A stretch of 64,000 nt of DNA from Roseibium album (GTDB lineage: Bacteria > Pseudomonadota > Alphaproteobacteria > Rhizobiales > Stappiaceae). The notes under the pieces are model-generated. The model made no database searches, was not told the DNA's origin, and was given only the letters and a program-made list of their open reading frames with translations. Shown here one piece after another: positions 34,916 through 44,070 of this stretch. Position numbers and translations under genes: made by a program. The DNA lies in contig CXTY01000005.1 in assembly GCA_001404055.1 (NCBI GenBank), positions 248,001 to 312,000 on the forward strand. The letters run 5' to 3'. Every line of letters starts with the position of its first letter. Within the stretch, counting starts at the first letter, position 1.

Positions 34916-36271
34916 TCAACTTTCCCGCGTTCCCAGCTGGACGGGCGTCTTGTCCGGTTCATCATCTGGGGGCTCTCCCGCGAGGCGCAATGTCCGCTCC
35001 AGGAGTTGTTCGTAGATGGGCCGTCCGCCGAGATGATGAGCAGTTAGAGAGGCGGTGGTGCAAGTCACCAGCACGGGCATGATCAATGCATAGGCGCCGG
35101 TAAGTTCCATGACGAGAACCACGCCGACGAGCGGAGCGCGTACGGACGCTGCAAAAAAACCACCCATTGCAGCAACGGCACAAGCCGCGCGGAAGTCATT
35201 GTCGACCGGCAGAATTTCCACTGATGCCACGCCAAAAGCCAGACCTGCGCAGGTGGCAATTGAAAGCATCGGAGCGAAAATGCCTCCGGGTACACCTGAA
35301 GCATAAGAAAACAGCACACCACCGAACCGAAGCAACGTGAGAACCAGCAGAGCCATTATCCCGTAGTGACTGGTGACAAGATCATGAACGAGGTCTTCGC
35401 CGCCGCCGGTCGCATCCGGAAATGCGTTCAATAGCACACCGGTAAACCCGCCGATTGCCAGTGCCGGCAGCCAGCGCAACCGGGTCGGGATCCTCTGAAA
35501 CAGATCCATGACGGCAATCAGCGCCCAATTGAAGAACACGCCCAGTGCGCCAAGTAAGATTCCGAGAACACCAAGAAGTGCAAAACTCCAGACGGGTATG
35601 TAGGTCACTTCCACCAGAAGCGGCGGCCCAATACGCGTGAGTTGTTCCGTCACCGCGGCGCTGAGGATCGAGGCAATAATCACTGCCATGTATGTTCGGT
35701 AGCCAAAGGGAAACTGCCGCCTGGTCTCTTCGACAATGAACAGGATCGCAGCCAGCGGTGCGTTGAAAGCAGCCGCCAGGCCAGCAGCAGCGCCCGCAGC
35801 AAGAAGCCCTTTGTGGTCGGATGGACTGATGTCGTGGGATCTGGAAAGCGCTTCTGCGGTCATCGCTCCCATATGTATCGTGGGGCCTTCCCTTCCGAGC
35901 ACTAGGCCTGATCCAAGTGCGAGCAGGCCGCCGAAGAATTTAGCCACAAGGACGCTCGCCCAATTGAGTGGCCGTTTGTCCTCCATCGCACCTTCGATTT
36001 CCTGAATGCCGCTTCCGGCGGCCTCAGGTGCAACACGCTGAACGATGAGAAAGGCGCCAGCCACGCAGATTGCGGAAATTACAATCGAGACCAGATAGGG
36101 CAGGTAACCCTGACCGAGAGAGGACCGAAGGGCGGCATATTGAGAGAAAAGAAACTCCAGACCGGCATGAAATCCGGTTGCAAGGCCGCCGACCAATAGC
36201 CCGACAGCCGCCGCTTTCATAAAATAGACCGCATCAGATCGTGCGGAGGAAGATAAGGATCGTTCAATCAT
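34916..36271 (-). CDS. ClC-family chloride channel/transporter
   Basis: A 451-residue membrane protein with the ClC signatures in order: GSGIQE (selectivity motif 1), GREGPTIHMG (motif 2) and GGIFAPML (motif 3). About 12-18 helical segments are present, with no C-terminal CBS domains, as in short bacterial ClC proteins. The glutamate in GREGP is the gating glutamate of Cl-/H+ antiporters. It probably supports acid or ionic balance. The last 35 residues are soluble and acidic. Confidence 0.92.
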   Translation of the reverse strand: MIERSLSSSARSDAVYFMKAAAVGLLVGGLATGFHAGLEFLFSQYAALRSSLGQGYLPYLVSIVISAICVAGAFLIVQRVAPEAAGSGIQEIEGAMEDKRPLNWASVLVAKFFGGLLALGSGLVLGREGPTIHMGAMTAEALSRSHDISPSDHKGLLAAGAAAGLAAAFNAPLAAILFIVEETRRQFPFGYRTYMAVIIASILSAAVTEQLTRIGPPLLVEVTYIPVWSFALLGVLGILLGALGVFFNWALIAVMDLFQRIPTRLRWLPALAIGGFTGVLLNAFPDATGGGEDLVHDLVTSHYGIMALLVLTLLRFGGVLFSYASGVPGGIFAPMLSIATCAGLAFGVASVEILPVDNDFRAACAVAAMGGFFAASVRAPLVGVVLVMELTGAYALIMPVLVTCTTASLTAHHLGGRPIYEQLLERTLRLAGEPPDDEPDKTPVQLGTRES

Positions 36272-36375
36272 GCCCTGGCCGGGTGAGGGTCGAAGTAAAG
36301 GGAGTTCATAGATTCGATTTGATTTTCACCCAGACTGCAAAGAAACCGGCGGGCGTGCAAGAGCAGGTTGAAAAG

Positions 36376-36409
36376 CAAAAAAAGAAAACGCGCGGTTTCC
36401 CGCGCGTTT
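36376..36409 (-). terminator. Terminator of the L,D-transpeptidase gene
   Basis: Arms AAACGCGCGG (36386-36395) and CCGCGCGTTT (36400-36409) with a 4-base loop; on the minus strand followed by TTTCTTTTTTT. Downstream of the transpeptidase stop at 36447. Confidence 0.92.
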
Positions 36410-36446
36410 GATCTGGTAGAGGCCCGCTGTGAGCTAAGGTCTAACC

Positions 36447-37193
36447 TTATTTGACATACACTTTGGTGCCGACGCGAACACGTTCATAAAGATCCGTCAC
36501 ATCTTCATTACGCATCCTGATGCAGCCGGAGGAAACAGCGTGCCCAATGGTCCAGGGCTGGTTCGATCCATGGATCCGGTAAAGCGTTGAGCCGAGATAG
36601 AGGGCGCGCGCACCCAGAGGGTTTTCCGGGCCGCCTGCCATGAACACCGGCAGGTCTGGTCGGCGCTTGCGCATTTGCGCAGGCGGACGCCAGTCCGGCC
36701 ATTCAGCCTTGCGCGTAATCTTGTGTGTTCCAGCCCATTCAAATCCGGGCTTGCCGACACCCACACCGTACCTGCGGGCTGTACCATCATTTTGTACCAG
36801 ATAAAGGAACCTGGCATTGGTATCGATCACGATCGTACCGGCTTTGTGAGGGCCGTCGTATTTCACAACTGTCGGCAGAAACTGAGGTGCGATCTGTCGG
36901 GACGTGCGTTGTGTCTTGGGCTGCTGGCGAACCGGCTGTTGTCGTGGTGACCACCAACTGGCTCGTCGAACCTTTGGTTGCTGTACCCGGCGTTGCTGAA
37001 CCGGCGCTGTAGCTCTGCGCCCACCTCTTGGCTGCAATTGCAGCAACCAGGGCTCTGTCAGGTTAGGACTTAGAACAAGTGGCGGTGGCGCAACCTGGCC
37101 AGCATTTGCAGAAGTCCCTGCAAAGCCAACGCCGACAATCATCGCTCCGGCCAGAAGTAGTATTTTCGAATTTAATTCACGCATAAATAACAT
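36447..37193 (-). CDS. L,D-transpeptidase (YkuD family)
   Basis: A 248-residue exported protein from ATG 37193, with ATG 37184 also possible. A signal peptide (about 1-30, ending SANAG) is followed by a basic, Gln/Pro/Arg-rich linker (about 50-110). The C-terminal YkuD domain has IHGSN and the catalytic SSGCIRMRN, with the nucleophilic cysteine in SGC. Such enzymes form 3-3 cross-links in peptidoglycan or attach proteins to it. Own terminator downstream; AT-rich upstream region of about 250 bases. Confidence 0.9.
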   Translation of the reverse strand: MLFMRELNSKILLLAGAMIVGVGFAGTSANAGQVAPPPLVLSPNLTEPWLLQLQPRGGRRATAPVQQRRVQQPKVRRASWWSPRQQPVRQQPKTQRTSRQIAPQFLPTVVKYDGPHKAGTIVIDTNARFLYLVQNDGTARRYGVGVGKPGFEWAGTHKITRKAEWPDWRPPAQMRKRRPDLPVFMAGGPENPLGARALYLGSTLYRIHGSNQPWTIGHAVSSGCIRMRNEDVTDLYERVRVGTKVYVK

Positions 37194-37442
37194 GGCAGCA
37201 CTCTTTAACTTATCATCAACCACGTTCGACGGACTTTGAAGTCGCCGATTAATAGATTGGAAATGATGATAGTCGCCGCTGCTCTGTCAAAAGTGAATCG
37301 GATACATAGAATTTTATCTAATCTTACTTATGGTTATCTCTTTGTTGAGAGATAGTATTAATGAATTACTATTGCCGACCGCGCCTCTGGCAAAGCAGTT
37401 TCGCCTCACGCTGAAAAATTTGAACTTTCGGGAACTACTTGG
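37194..37442. other. AT-rich intergenic region
   Basis: About 250 bases with low GC between two minus-strand genes. One weak hairpin (TATCTCT...AGAGATA near 37335-37356) is visible. Promoter for the transpeptidase gene is presumably here; no operator recognised. Confidence 0.4.
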
Positions 37443-38165
37443 TTAACGGACCCGCCTGCGGGCATCGCGAACAACCAGCGGCAGAATATCTTTTGTCTGC
37501 TCCTGCGACATGCCCGGTTTGATCCGGGGATCATAGAGCATATTCAAAATCAGCTGATCGAACACGGTAAAGCGGCTATGGCGCGAGGAATCGTTAAAAA
37601 CGGAATGGGTCAGGCTTTCGTCATCATTCATCGGACCCAACCCTTGCAGGATTTCCTCAACGAGACAGCGTTTGAAAAGAAACTCACCTTCGTCGGAAAC
37701 AATGACAGCAGCCGATTGTTTGATGCCCTTCCGGCCAGAGACAACCCGAACCAGACATCTTCCCGGAACCTTGGCACGATTGTTCTTGTAAACGTCTTTT
37801 CTAACCACCGGCTCATATTGCGCGCGATCCACGACATAGATCTTGAAATTGGCGGCTGCCGGATCTTTTGTGATCCCGGTTTTCAGCCCGCCAACGCGCC
37901 GGCCGATTTCACGGACAAATCGATGCACGGTTTTCCGGCGATCGTGCCTGGAAAAATTGTAGACATAGAATTTGACCGGTTTGGTGAATTTCTTGACCTG
38001 GTACGGTCTCCAACTCCAGCTGCGATATTCCAGCCCGAATACGGTTTTTTCAAATCCCGCCAATAACTCAACCGTCGAGAAACTGTCGTTCGCAGCGCGA
38101 GCAGTTGACCCGGTCATGATCATCAAAAGAACGAAAAGGGCTTGAAAAGGTCGTGTCATGTTCAT
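37443..38165 (-). CDS. DUF2927 family secreted protein
   Basis: A 240-residue protein from ATG 38165 (or 38159). The signal peptide TRPFQALFVLLMIMTGSTAR is followed by a basic domain. The C-terminal half shows DUF2927 features: RCLVEEILQGLGPMND, SVFNDSSRHSRFT and MLYDPRIKPGM. This region resembles metalloprotease-like folds, but the family's function is not known. It is likely periplasmic. Two cysteines (in GRCLV and KRCLVEE) may form a disulfide. Confidence 0.8.
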   Translation of the reverse strand: MNMTRPFQALFVLLMIMTGSTARAANDSFSTVELLAGFEKTVFGLEYRSWSWRPYQVKKFTKPVKFYVYNFSRHDRRKTVHRFVREIGRRVGGLKTGITKDPAAANFKIYVVDRAQYEPVVRKDVYKNNRAKVPGRCLVRVVSGRKGIKQSAAVIVSDEGEFLFKRCLVEEILQGLGPMNDDESLTHSVFNDSSRHSRFTVFDQLILNMLYDPRIKPGMSQEQTKDILPLVVRDARRRVR

Positions 38166-38447
38166 GCTGGACAAAACGCCTTTAGCAACCAGAGTGCTTG
38201 TGGGGGTCATTGAAATAGGCAGTCGTCCTCTGGCTTGAGAAATTGCCCAAGCATTCCGCAAAAATCGTGGTGTGAGGATAGCTAAAGCTCATTGAAGAAG
38301 GAAGCCAAGAAAGTGTTACCAAACACCAAACAATAGTTTTTGACTCCAACTTCGCTGGAAAAAACAATTCCTTAAACTTCCCAATGTATAACCGGGTCAA
38401 AGCGCGAAAAATATACGCTGGTATTTTGTAAGGGGGCGGGAGAAGGC

Positions 38448-39197
38448 ATGGCCGCGGTGAAACGATCCTTTCGAGCGGAAAGCTTGATATATATGAACTC
38501 CGGGGCGAAGGAAGATCCTGCCTTTGTTGAGGAACGTCGCCACCAGGAACTTCTGGCAGAAATTTCCACGCTGAAATCCATGGTTCAGAACGGAACAGGG
38601 CAGGATGCTGCCCTAGATCCGCAGGCTATGGGTGAACAATTCATGGCGGAGTTCCGTAAGGAACTTTCTGAAGCTGCCAAGCTGAAGGTCGAGTTGGACG
38701 CGATCTATGAAGCGATTGCGCAGACCAAAAAAGAAATCGCCACGTTGCACCATACGACCGGGTCGGAAGGCGAAGACATGACCCGCGTCACCAACGAACT
38801 GGACGCGGTCGTTGACGGTACTGAGGGCGCAACGGAAAACATCCTGACCGCAGCTGAGTTCATTGACGAAACTGCAAATACCCTGTCAGCCAGGCTTGAA
38901 GCCCAGGACGCAGAGCTTGCAGGTGATATTCAGGACAAGGTCATTCAGATTTTCGAAGCCTGTAACTTCCAGGATTTGACCGGCCAGCGCATCACTAAAG
39001 TCGTGTCTACCTTGCGCTTCGTTGAAGATCGCATCGTCCAGATGATGGATATCTGGGGTGGCATCGAAACCTTCAAGGAAATCGAAGTCGAAAAGAAAGA
39101 CTTCAAAGAAGGCGACGCGGCGTTGCTCAACGGCCCCGCTTTGGAAAACGATACGGACGTCGCAAGTCAGGACGACATCGACGCCCTATTTGCCTGA
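38448..39197 (+). CDS. cheZ: CheZ-family protein phosphatase
   Basis: A 249-residue, mostly helical protein. The catalytic QDLTGQ motif of CheZ (here NFQDLTGQRITK) is at about residues 178-190, in the long four-helix hairpin region. The C-terminal peptide SQDDIDALFA matches the CheY-P-binding tail of CheZ and the related FliM N-terminus. It should dephosphorylate CheY-P and tune flagellar switching. No other che or fli gene is in the window, so it stands apart from a chemotaxis operon. SD is GGGAGAAGG just before the ATG, and a terminator follows. Confidence 0.88.
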   Translation: MAAVKRSFRAESLIYMNSGAKEDPAFVEERRHQELLAEISTLKSMVQNGTGQDAALDPQAMGEQFMAEFRKELSEAAKLKVELDAIYEAIAQTKKEIATLHHTTGSEGEDMTRVTNELDAVVDGTEGATENILTAAEFIDETANTLSARLEAQDAELAGDIQDKVIQIFEACNFQDLTGQRITKVVSTLRFVEDRIVQMMDIWGGIETFKEIEVEKKDFKEGDAALLNGPALENDTDVASQDDIDALFA

Positions 39198-39218
39198 TCG
39201 TTTTTCTTCCGAAATTGG

Positions 39219-39244
39219 AAACCCGGCAATTTGCCGGGTTTTTT
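39219..39244 (+). terminator. Terminator of cheZ
   Basis: Perfect arms AAACCCGGCA (39219-39228) and TGCCGGGTTT (39232-39241) with a 3-base loop and a T-tract (39239-39244). Confidence 0.95.
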
Positions 39245-39345
39245 GTATCAACTGCGTGTTTTTCCCTGATCTCAATCAGGTCTTGTAAATTCTTGTGTCC
39301 GCCTTTACCACATTAGAGAACAAAGAGTGAATATTGGAAGTGGTA

Positions 39346-40029
39346 ATGGCCGATCAAAAAACAGAAAAGCCTTCAAAAGCAGAGCGGGATCCAGAAACTG
39401 GATTGCTGCAAGGCGCCGATGGGAAAAGCCGTTGCTGGTGGCACAATGGCCTTGAAGACTATGAGCGATACCACGACACGGAGTGGGGATGGCCGGTCGA
39501 TGAAGACCGGCGCCTGTTTGAAAAAATCTGCCTGGAAGGCTTTCAGTCGGGGTTGTCCTGGCTGACGATCCTGCGCAAGCGCGAGGCGTTCCGAAAAGCA
39601 TTTGCCAATTTCGAGTTTGAAAAAGTCGCCAGGTTTACCGAAAAGGATGTCGAAAGGTGTCTGCAGGACGCCGGGATCGTACGTCACCGCAAAAAAATTG
39701 AATCAACCATCAACAATGCCAACCGGGCGTTGGAGCTGAAGGCTGAATTTGGTTCGCTTGCCGCCTATTTCTGGTCCCATGAACCCAAAGCTGAGAACAG
39801 ACCGGAAAGAATAGACTTTGAAACGGCCCGGACACTTGGCAAAACCGATGAAAGCACTGCTCTTTCAAAGGACCTGAAAAAACGAGGTTGGAGCTTCGTA
39901 GGCCCAACGACGGTTTATGCTTTCATGCAGTCGATGGGCATGGTCAATGATCATCTGGAAGGGTGCATCTGCCGCGACAAGATTGATAGGGCGCGTGCAG
40001 ACTTCAAAAGACCTGTCATCAAGTCTTGA
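39346..40029 (+). CDS. tag: DNA-3-methyladenine glycosylase I
   Basis: A 227-residue protein from ATG 39346 (GGAAG upstream; a TTG at 39334 is in frame). Tag signatures include RCWWHNGLEDYERYHDTEWG, the FQSGLSWLTILRKREAFR segment with the base-recognition glutamate and tryptophan region, and DHLEGCICR at the C-terminus, where the His and Cys residues bind zinc. It removes 3-methyladenine from alkylated DNA in base excision repair. It is convergent with hisG. Confidence 0.95.
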   Translation: MADQKTEKPSKAERDPETGLLQGADGKSRCWWHNGLEDYERYHDTEWGWPVDEDRRLFEKICLEGFQSGLSWLTILRKREAFRKAFANFEFEKVARFTEKDVERCLQDAGIVRHRKKIESTINNANRALELKAEFGSLAAYFWSHEPKAENRPERIDFETARTLGKTDESTALSKDLKKRGWSFVGPTTVYAFMQSMGMVNDHLEGCICRDKIDRARADFKRPVIKS

Positions 40030-40086
40030 AACCTCGCTGCCATGGTCTTGGGTTGAAAGAAGCCAGCTCGTTGTTTCTGTGTTGAA

Positions 40087-41055
40087 TTACCGGGCGACTT
40101 TTTCTTTCAAGGGCGCGAACAGCGGGTTTTCTTTTGAGAAGACATAATCCAGGGTTTCGACCGTGACGGTGTCGGCACCTTCCGCGATCAGCAGCTGGGC
40201 GCAGTCGGCAACTGCATCTTTCGGGCACAGGATATTGACGTGATGCGTGTCATCGACGTTTGAAAATCGTTGAATGGCGCCAACATTGCTGACAGCCCTG
40301 AGTGCCTGGGTGCGATCATCAACAACGGCCTTCACGAGTTTCACATCGCGCGCGGCTTCTTCCGCTGCGACCCGGTCAAGGATAGCCCGCGCGGCCGTCA
40401 ATGCGGTCTCGGACCAGTCGGCATTTAGCGAAGCGACAAGATTGGCCTGACTCTTGAGCATCACACCGTCGGACAGGATCTTCAGGTTGTTGGCCTCCAG
40501 CGTGGAGCCGGTGGTGGTGATGTCGACAATGAGTTCGGCAGATCCGGCAGCAGGCGCCCCTTCTGTGGCACCAGCGCTTTCAACGATCCTGTAGTCGGCA
40601 ATACCCTGCCGGGCAAAGAAAGCCCGGGTCAGGTTGACGTATTTGGTTGCAACGCGCATGCGCCGTCCATGCCGGTTCCGGAAATCGGAAGCGACATCGC
40701 CGAGGTCAGCCATCGTTTCAACATCGATCCATGCCTTGGGCACCGCGACGATAACATCGGCAGATCCGAACCCGAGCGGCGTGACGATATGCACGGACTT
40801 CTCAGGTGAAGAAATGTTCTCTTGAACGAGGTCCAGCCCTGTGATGCCGAAGTGAACCGATCCTTCTGACAGCGCGCGCGCGATTTCTGATGCAGAAAGA
40901 AATGCGATTTCAACGTTATGCAGACCCTTGATAGCGCCTCGATAATTGCGCGCGCCGCCTGGCTGCAGAACTTTCAAACCCGCGCGACCGAAGAAAGCGT
41001 GGGTGTTTTCCTGCAGGCGGCCCTTGGAGGGAATGGCGATACTCATTTTACTCAT
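40087..41055 (-). CDS. hisG: ATP phosphoribosyltransferase catalytic subunit
   Basis: A 322-residue protein. The N-terminal 225 residues are the HisG catalytic core ([13 protein letters not shown], phosphate-binding [19 protein letters not shown]). The C-terminal 90 residues form an extra domain ([32 protein letters not shown]). HisZ-dependent short HisG proteins are normally about 210-230 residues, so this one is long although hisZ is present. It catalyses the first step of histidine synthesis, ATP + PRPP to PR-ATP. It begins 3 bases after hisZ, and is the last gene of the hisS-hisZ-hisG operon. Confidence 0.93.
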   Translation of the reverse strand: MSKMSIAIPSKGRLQENTHAFFGRAGLKVLQPGGARNYRGAIKGLHNVEIAFLSASEIARALSEGSVHFGITGLDLVQENISSPEKSVHIVTPLGFGSADVIVAVPKAWIDVETMADLGDVASDFRNRHGRRMRVATKYVNLTRAFFARQGIADYRIVESAGATEGAPAAGSAELIVDITTTGSTLEANNLKILSDGVMLKSQANLVASLNADWSETALTAARAILDRVAAEEAARDVKLVKAVVDDRTQALRAVSNVGAIQRFSNVDDTHHVNILCPKDAVADCAQLLIAEGADTVTVETLDYVFSKENPLFAPLKEKVAR

Positions 41056-41058
41056 GGG

Positions 41059-42216
41059 TCAGCCTTTAACGCTCGCTGCAATCCTGTCCAGCCACATGGA
41101 AAAGCCAATGGCAGGAACATCCTGGTCGGCCCCGAGAAGGGTCACCAGCTTGTCGTAGCGGCCACCTCCAACCAGCGGACCGGCAATCCTGCTGGACGCA
41201 GAATGAATTTCAAAAACAAAGCCGGAATAATAATCAAGGCGGCGTCCGAAGTCTGCGGCGAAAGTCAGACGCGCCGGATCGATGCCCTTGTCTTCAAGAG
41301 CAGACAGCCTTTGCTCGAATGCCGCGATGGGCTGTTCCAGCTCAAGTCCGAATTCCTTGCTGAAATTGCGCAAGGACGCAGCGGACTTTGAACAATCGGC
41401 TTCCAGGTCAAGATAAGCTGTCAGGATTTCAGCGGCTTTATCATGTCCGCCTGATCCGCTTGCCAATGCCGCCTGTTCCAGGAAGCGATCAGCAATTTCT
41501 CCAGGCGTGCGGCCTCCGACTGCAGAAATGCCTGCAATCGAAAGAAGATCTTCAACGACTGCATGTGCTGCTTCCGGCGCGGTGCCTTCCAGGGCGGACA
41601 GGAAGCCGAGGCGGACGTCGCGGCTGTCGTCTTCTTCAGCTGCGTTGCCACCGGACATACGGTTGATTGCAGCCTTTAGCTTGTCGGTCTCACCAAAAAG
41701 ATCACGAAGACGTCGGCGCCACACTGTCGGCAGTTCGAGATTTTCCAGAACGGAAGCAAACAACGTCTCGTCGCCGATGCGGATGGAACAATCCGTCAGA
41801 CCAAACGTTTCGAGTGCCTTGATGGACAGAGCCAGCATATCTGCATCTGCACCCGCAATATCAGCGCGGCCAAGGCTTTCTGCCCCAAGCTGGGGAATTT
41901 CTCCAACCCCGTCAGGACGCTGACGAAAGACCGGGCCGTTGTAACAATAGGCGGCTGGCAGGGAGCTAGCTTCCCCGGAAAGATGATGACGGCACACAGG
42001 AATGGTAAAGTCCGGCCTGAGGCACAGATCTACGCTGTCCGCGCCATTGGTCAAAAACAGCCGGCGGCGGATATCTTCACCCGTCAGATCCAGAAAGACG
42101 TCAGCAGGCTGCAGAATCGGCGGGCTGACATGATCATGCCCGGCTGCCTTGAACAGCTCAAGAACCGCTTCGATCTTCGCCGGATCCAGTCCGGATGTCT
42201 GTGCCGCCGGTATCAT
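41059..42216 (-). CDS. hisZ: ATP phosphoribosyltransferase regulatory subunit
   Basis: A 385-residue class II aminoacyl-tRNA-synthetase-like protein without aminoacylating activity. Features: LFLTNGADSVDLCLRPDFT (motif 2-like), GPVFRQRPDGVGEIPQLG, and GGRYDKLVTLLGADQDVPAIGFSMWLDR at the C-terminus. HisZ forms a complex with short HisG and provides histidine feedback control. The start is ATG 42216, or TTG 42219; it follows hisS directly, with a GAGGG ribosome site inside the hisS end. Confidence 0.93.
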   Translation of the reverse strand: MIPAAQTSGLDPAKIEAVLELFKAAGHDHVSPPILQPADVFLDLTGEDIRRRLFLTNGADSVDLCLRPDFTIPVCRHHLSGEASSLPAAYCYNGPVFRQRPDGVGEIPQLGAESLGRADIAGADADMLALSIKALETFGLTDCSIRIGDETLFASVLENLELPTVWRRRLRDLFGETDKLKAAINRMSGGNAAEEDDSRDVRLGFLSALEGTAPEAAHAVVEDLLSIAGISAVGGRTPGEIADRFLEQAALASGSGGHDKAAEILTAYLDLEADCSKSAASLRNFSKEFGLELEQPIAAFEQRLSALEDKGIDPARLTFAADFGRRLDYYSGFVFEIHSASSRIAGPLVGGGRYDKLVTLLGADQDVPAIGFSMWLDRIAASVKG

Positions 42217-42219
42217 CAA

Positions 42220-43689
42220 TCAGCCCTCTTTCTGGCGTCTGCGGTCTTCGGCCTGGCCGTCCAGAATCCCGCGCACGGTCTCAATCAGGTCAGCTTCCTT
42301 TGTGGTGACCTGCGCCGGGCGGCTTTCGCGCCATGTGACGTTGTCGGTGATTTCCTCCGAAAGCCGTTTGCCTTCGATAAGGTCCTTGATTTGAATTTCT
42401 CCGGCATCCCGTTCGTCAGAGCCCTGAATGATTGCGACCGGGCAACCGCGCCGATCAGCATACTTCAGCTGGTTGCCGAATTTCTTCCAGTTGCCCTGGT
42501 ACATTTCTGCCCGGACGCCGACCGAACGCAGATCCTGAGCCATCTTCTGATATCGACCCAAGGCTTCGACGTCGCCATCCATAACGGTGACCAGAACCGG
42601 TGCAACAACATCGTTGGTGTCCAGCTTGCCAAGGTTCTTCAATGCCGTCATCAGGCGCGAAACGCCGATGGAAAAGCCCGTTGCTGGAACGTCCCGGCCG
42701 GTAAAGCGTTTGACCAGCCCGTCATAACGTCCTCCACCACCAACTGACCCGAACTGGACAACCTCACCCTTTTCGTTGGTGACATCGAACAGGAGTTCAG
42801 CTTCGAATACAGTACCGGTATAATACTCCAGACCGCGAACGACGGACGGGTCGATCTTGACCCTGTCTTCTTCATAACCGCAGGACGCAAATATCGCGGC
42901 CATGGTGTTCAGTTCGGTGACACCTTCGTTTTCAAGCGAACCGGTGCCGGACACAAACGCGACGATGCTGTCAATTGCTGTTTCCTCAAGCTCCGCGCCC
43001 TTGGTGAAGTCACCGCTTTCGTCCTTGCGGCCCGCTCCGAGCAAAAGTCGCACACCTTCGATGCCGAACTTGTCTAGCTTGTCTATGGCGCGCAGAACTG
43101 TCAGGCGTCGGGCCTCATGTTCTTCGCCGCCGAGGCCGATTGACTCCAGAACGCCGTCCAGAACCTTGCGGTTGTTCACCCGGATGACATAGTCGCCACG
43201 CGGAATGCCGAGGGCTTCCATTGTGTCTGCCATCATCATGCACATTTCTGCATCGGCCTGTACGCCGGGCGCGCCAACCGTGTCAGCATCGAACTGCATG
43301 AATTGGCGGAACCGGCCCGGTCCCGGCTTTTCGTTACGGTAAACCCAACCCGACCGATAGGTGCGGTATGGCAGCTGGATTTCGTTGATGTTTTCAGATA
43401 CGTGCCGCGCGAGCGGTGCGGTCAGATCGTATCGAAGGCTCATCCATTGCTCGTCTTCATCCTGAACGGAAAAGACACCAGCATTCGGGCGGTCCGTGTC
43501 CGGCAGAAATTTGCCAAGGCAATCGGTATATTCAAATGCTGGTGTTTCGACCGGGTCGAAGCCATAGCGTTCATAGACTGCACGGATGCGCCCAAGCATT
43601 TCGTCTGTGGCGCGGATGTCTTCGGCAGAGCGATCAACAAAGCCGCGCGGCAAGCGGGCCTTTAGTTTATTCGGTTTTTTCTTGGCCAT
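42220..43689 (-). CDS. hisS: Histidyl-tRNA synthetase
   Basis: A 489-residue class II synthetase from ATG 43689. Motif 2 is in [13 protein letters not shown], the HisA-type motif is in [17 protein letters not shown], and motif 3 is in GFSIGVSRL. The anticodon-binding domain occupies the C-terminal 100 residues. It attaches histidine to tRNA-His. It is the first gene of an operon with hisZ and hisG, a grouping known in alphaproteobacteria and understandable because HisZ is derived from HisS. Confidence 0.95.
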   Translation of the reverse strand: MAKKKPNKLKARLPRGFVDRSAEDIRATDEMLGRIRAVYERYGFDPVETPAFEYTDCLGKFLPDTDRPNAGVFSVQDEDEQWMSLRYDLTAPLARHVSENINEIQLPYRTYRSGWVYRNEKPGPGRFRQFMQFDADTVGAPGVQADAEMCMMMADTMEALGIPRGDYVIRVNNRKVLDGVLESIGLGGEEHEARRLTVLRAIDKLDKFGIEGVRLLLGAGRKDESGDFTKGAELEETAIDSIVAFVSGTGSLENEGVTELNTMAAIFASCGYEEDRVKIDPSVVRGLEYYTGTVFEAELLFDVTNEKGEVVQFGSVGGGGRYDGLVKRFTGRDVPATGFSIGVSRLMTALKNLGKLDTNDVVAPVLVTVMDGDVEALGRYQKMAQDLRSVGVRAEMYQGNWKKFGNQLKYADRRGCPVAIIQGSDERDAGEIQIKDLIEGKRLSEEITDNVTWRESRPAQVTTKEADLIETVRGILDGQAEDRRRQKEG

Positions 43690-44070
43690 GAAGTTTCTTG
43701 GGTCCTGGCGAGTTCCTGGCCAATTGCGGGGCGAAATTCCGCCAATCAACCCTGGTCATGTTGGCGTTGTCCTAGACGAAACGGAACCTGAGAGCAAGGT
43801 TATCGGCTGCTTCTGCAGGCCGGGAAGCATCAGCTTGTTTTGAAACTTGAAATCGAAATCACGATGAATGTCTTGTTTCGATCACGGCCGCAGATAAAAG
43901 GAGCGGCTGGTGCGCGACTGAAATCCAGCGAGATTTTGATTGGAAGGCCTCGCGAATTTGGCATGTCTTTTCTTGCCATTAATCTCTTACAAGCTATGGT
44001 CCGCGCGAACTTGTTGGGGTAGTGGCCCGGTTACCAATTGCCGGGTAAAGTGAAGTGGTTGAATACAGAT
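43690..44070. other. Intergenic region between hisS and the glycosyltransferase operon
   Basis: About 380 bases between divergent genes. A weak candidate sigma-70 promoter toward the plus strand is TTGCCA (43973-43978), 16-base spacer, TATGGT (43995-44000). A small hairpin GGCGAAATTCCGCC lies near 43731-43744. Short reading frames here lack ribosome sites and were not annotated. Confidence 0.35.

Noticed and set aside
43840-44022. 60-residue frame between hisS and the glycosyltransferase
   Set aside because: Starts at TTG without a ribosome site and lacks any recognisable feature.
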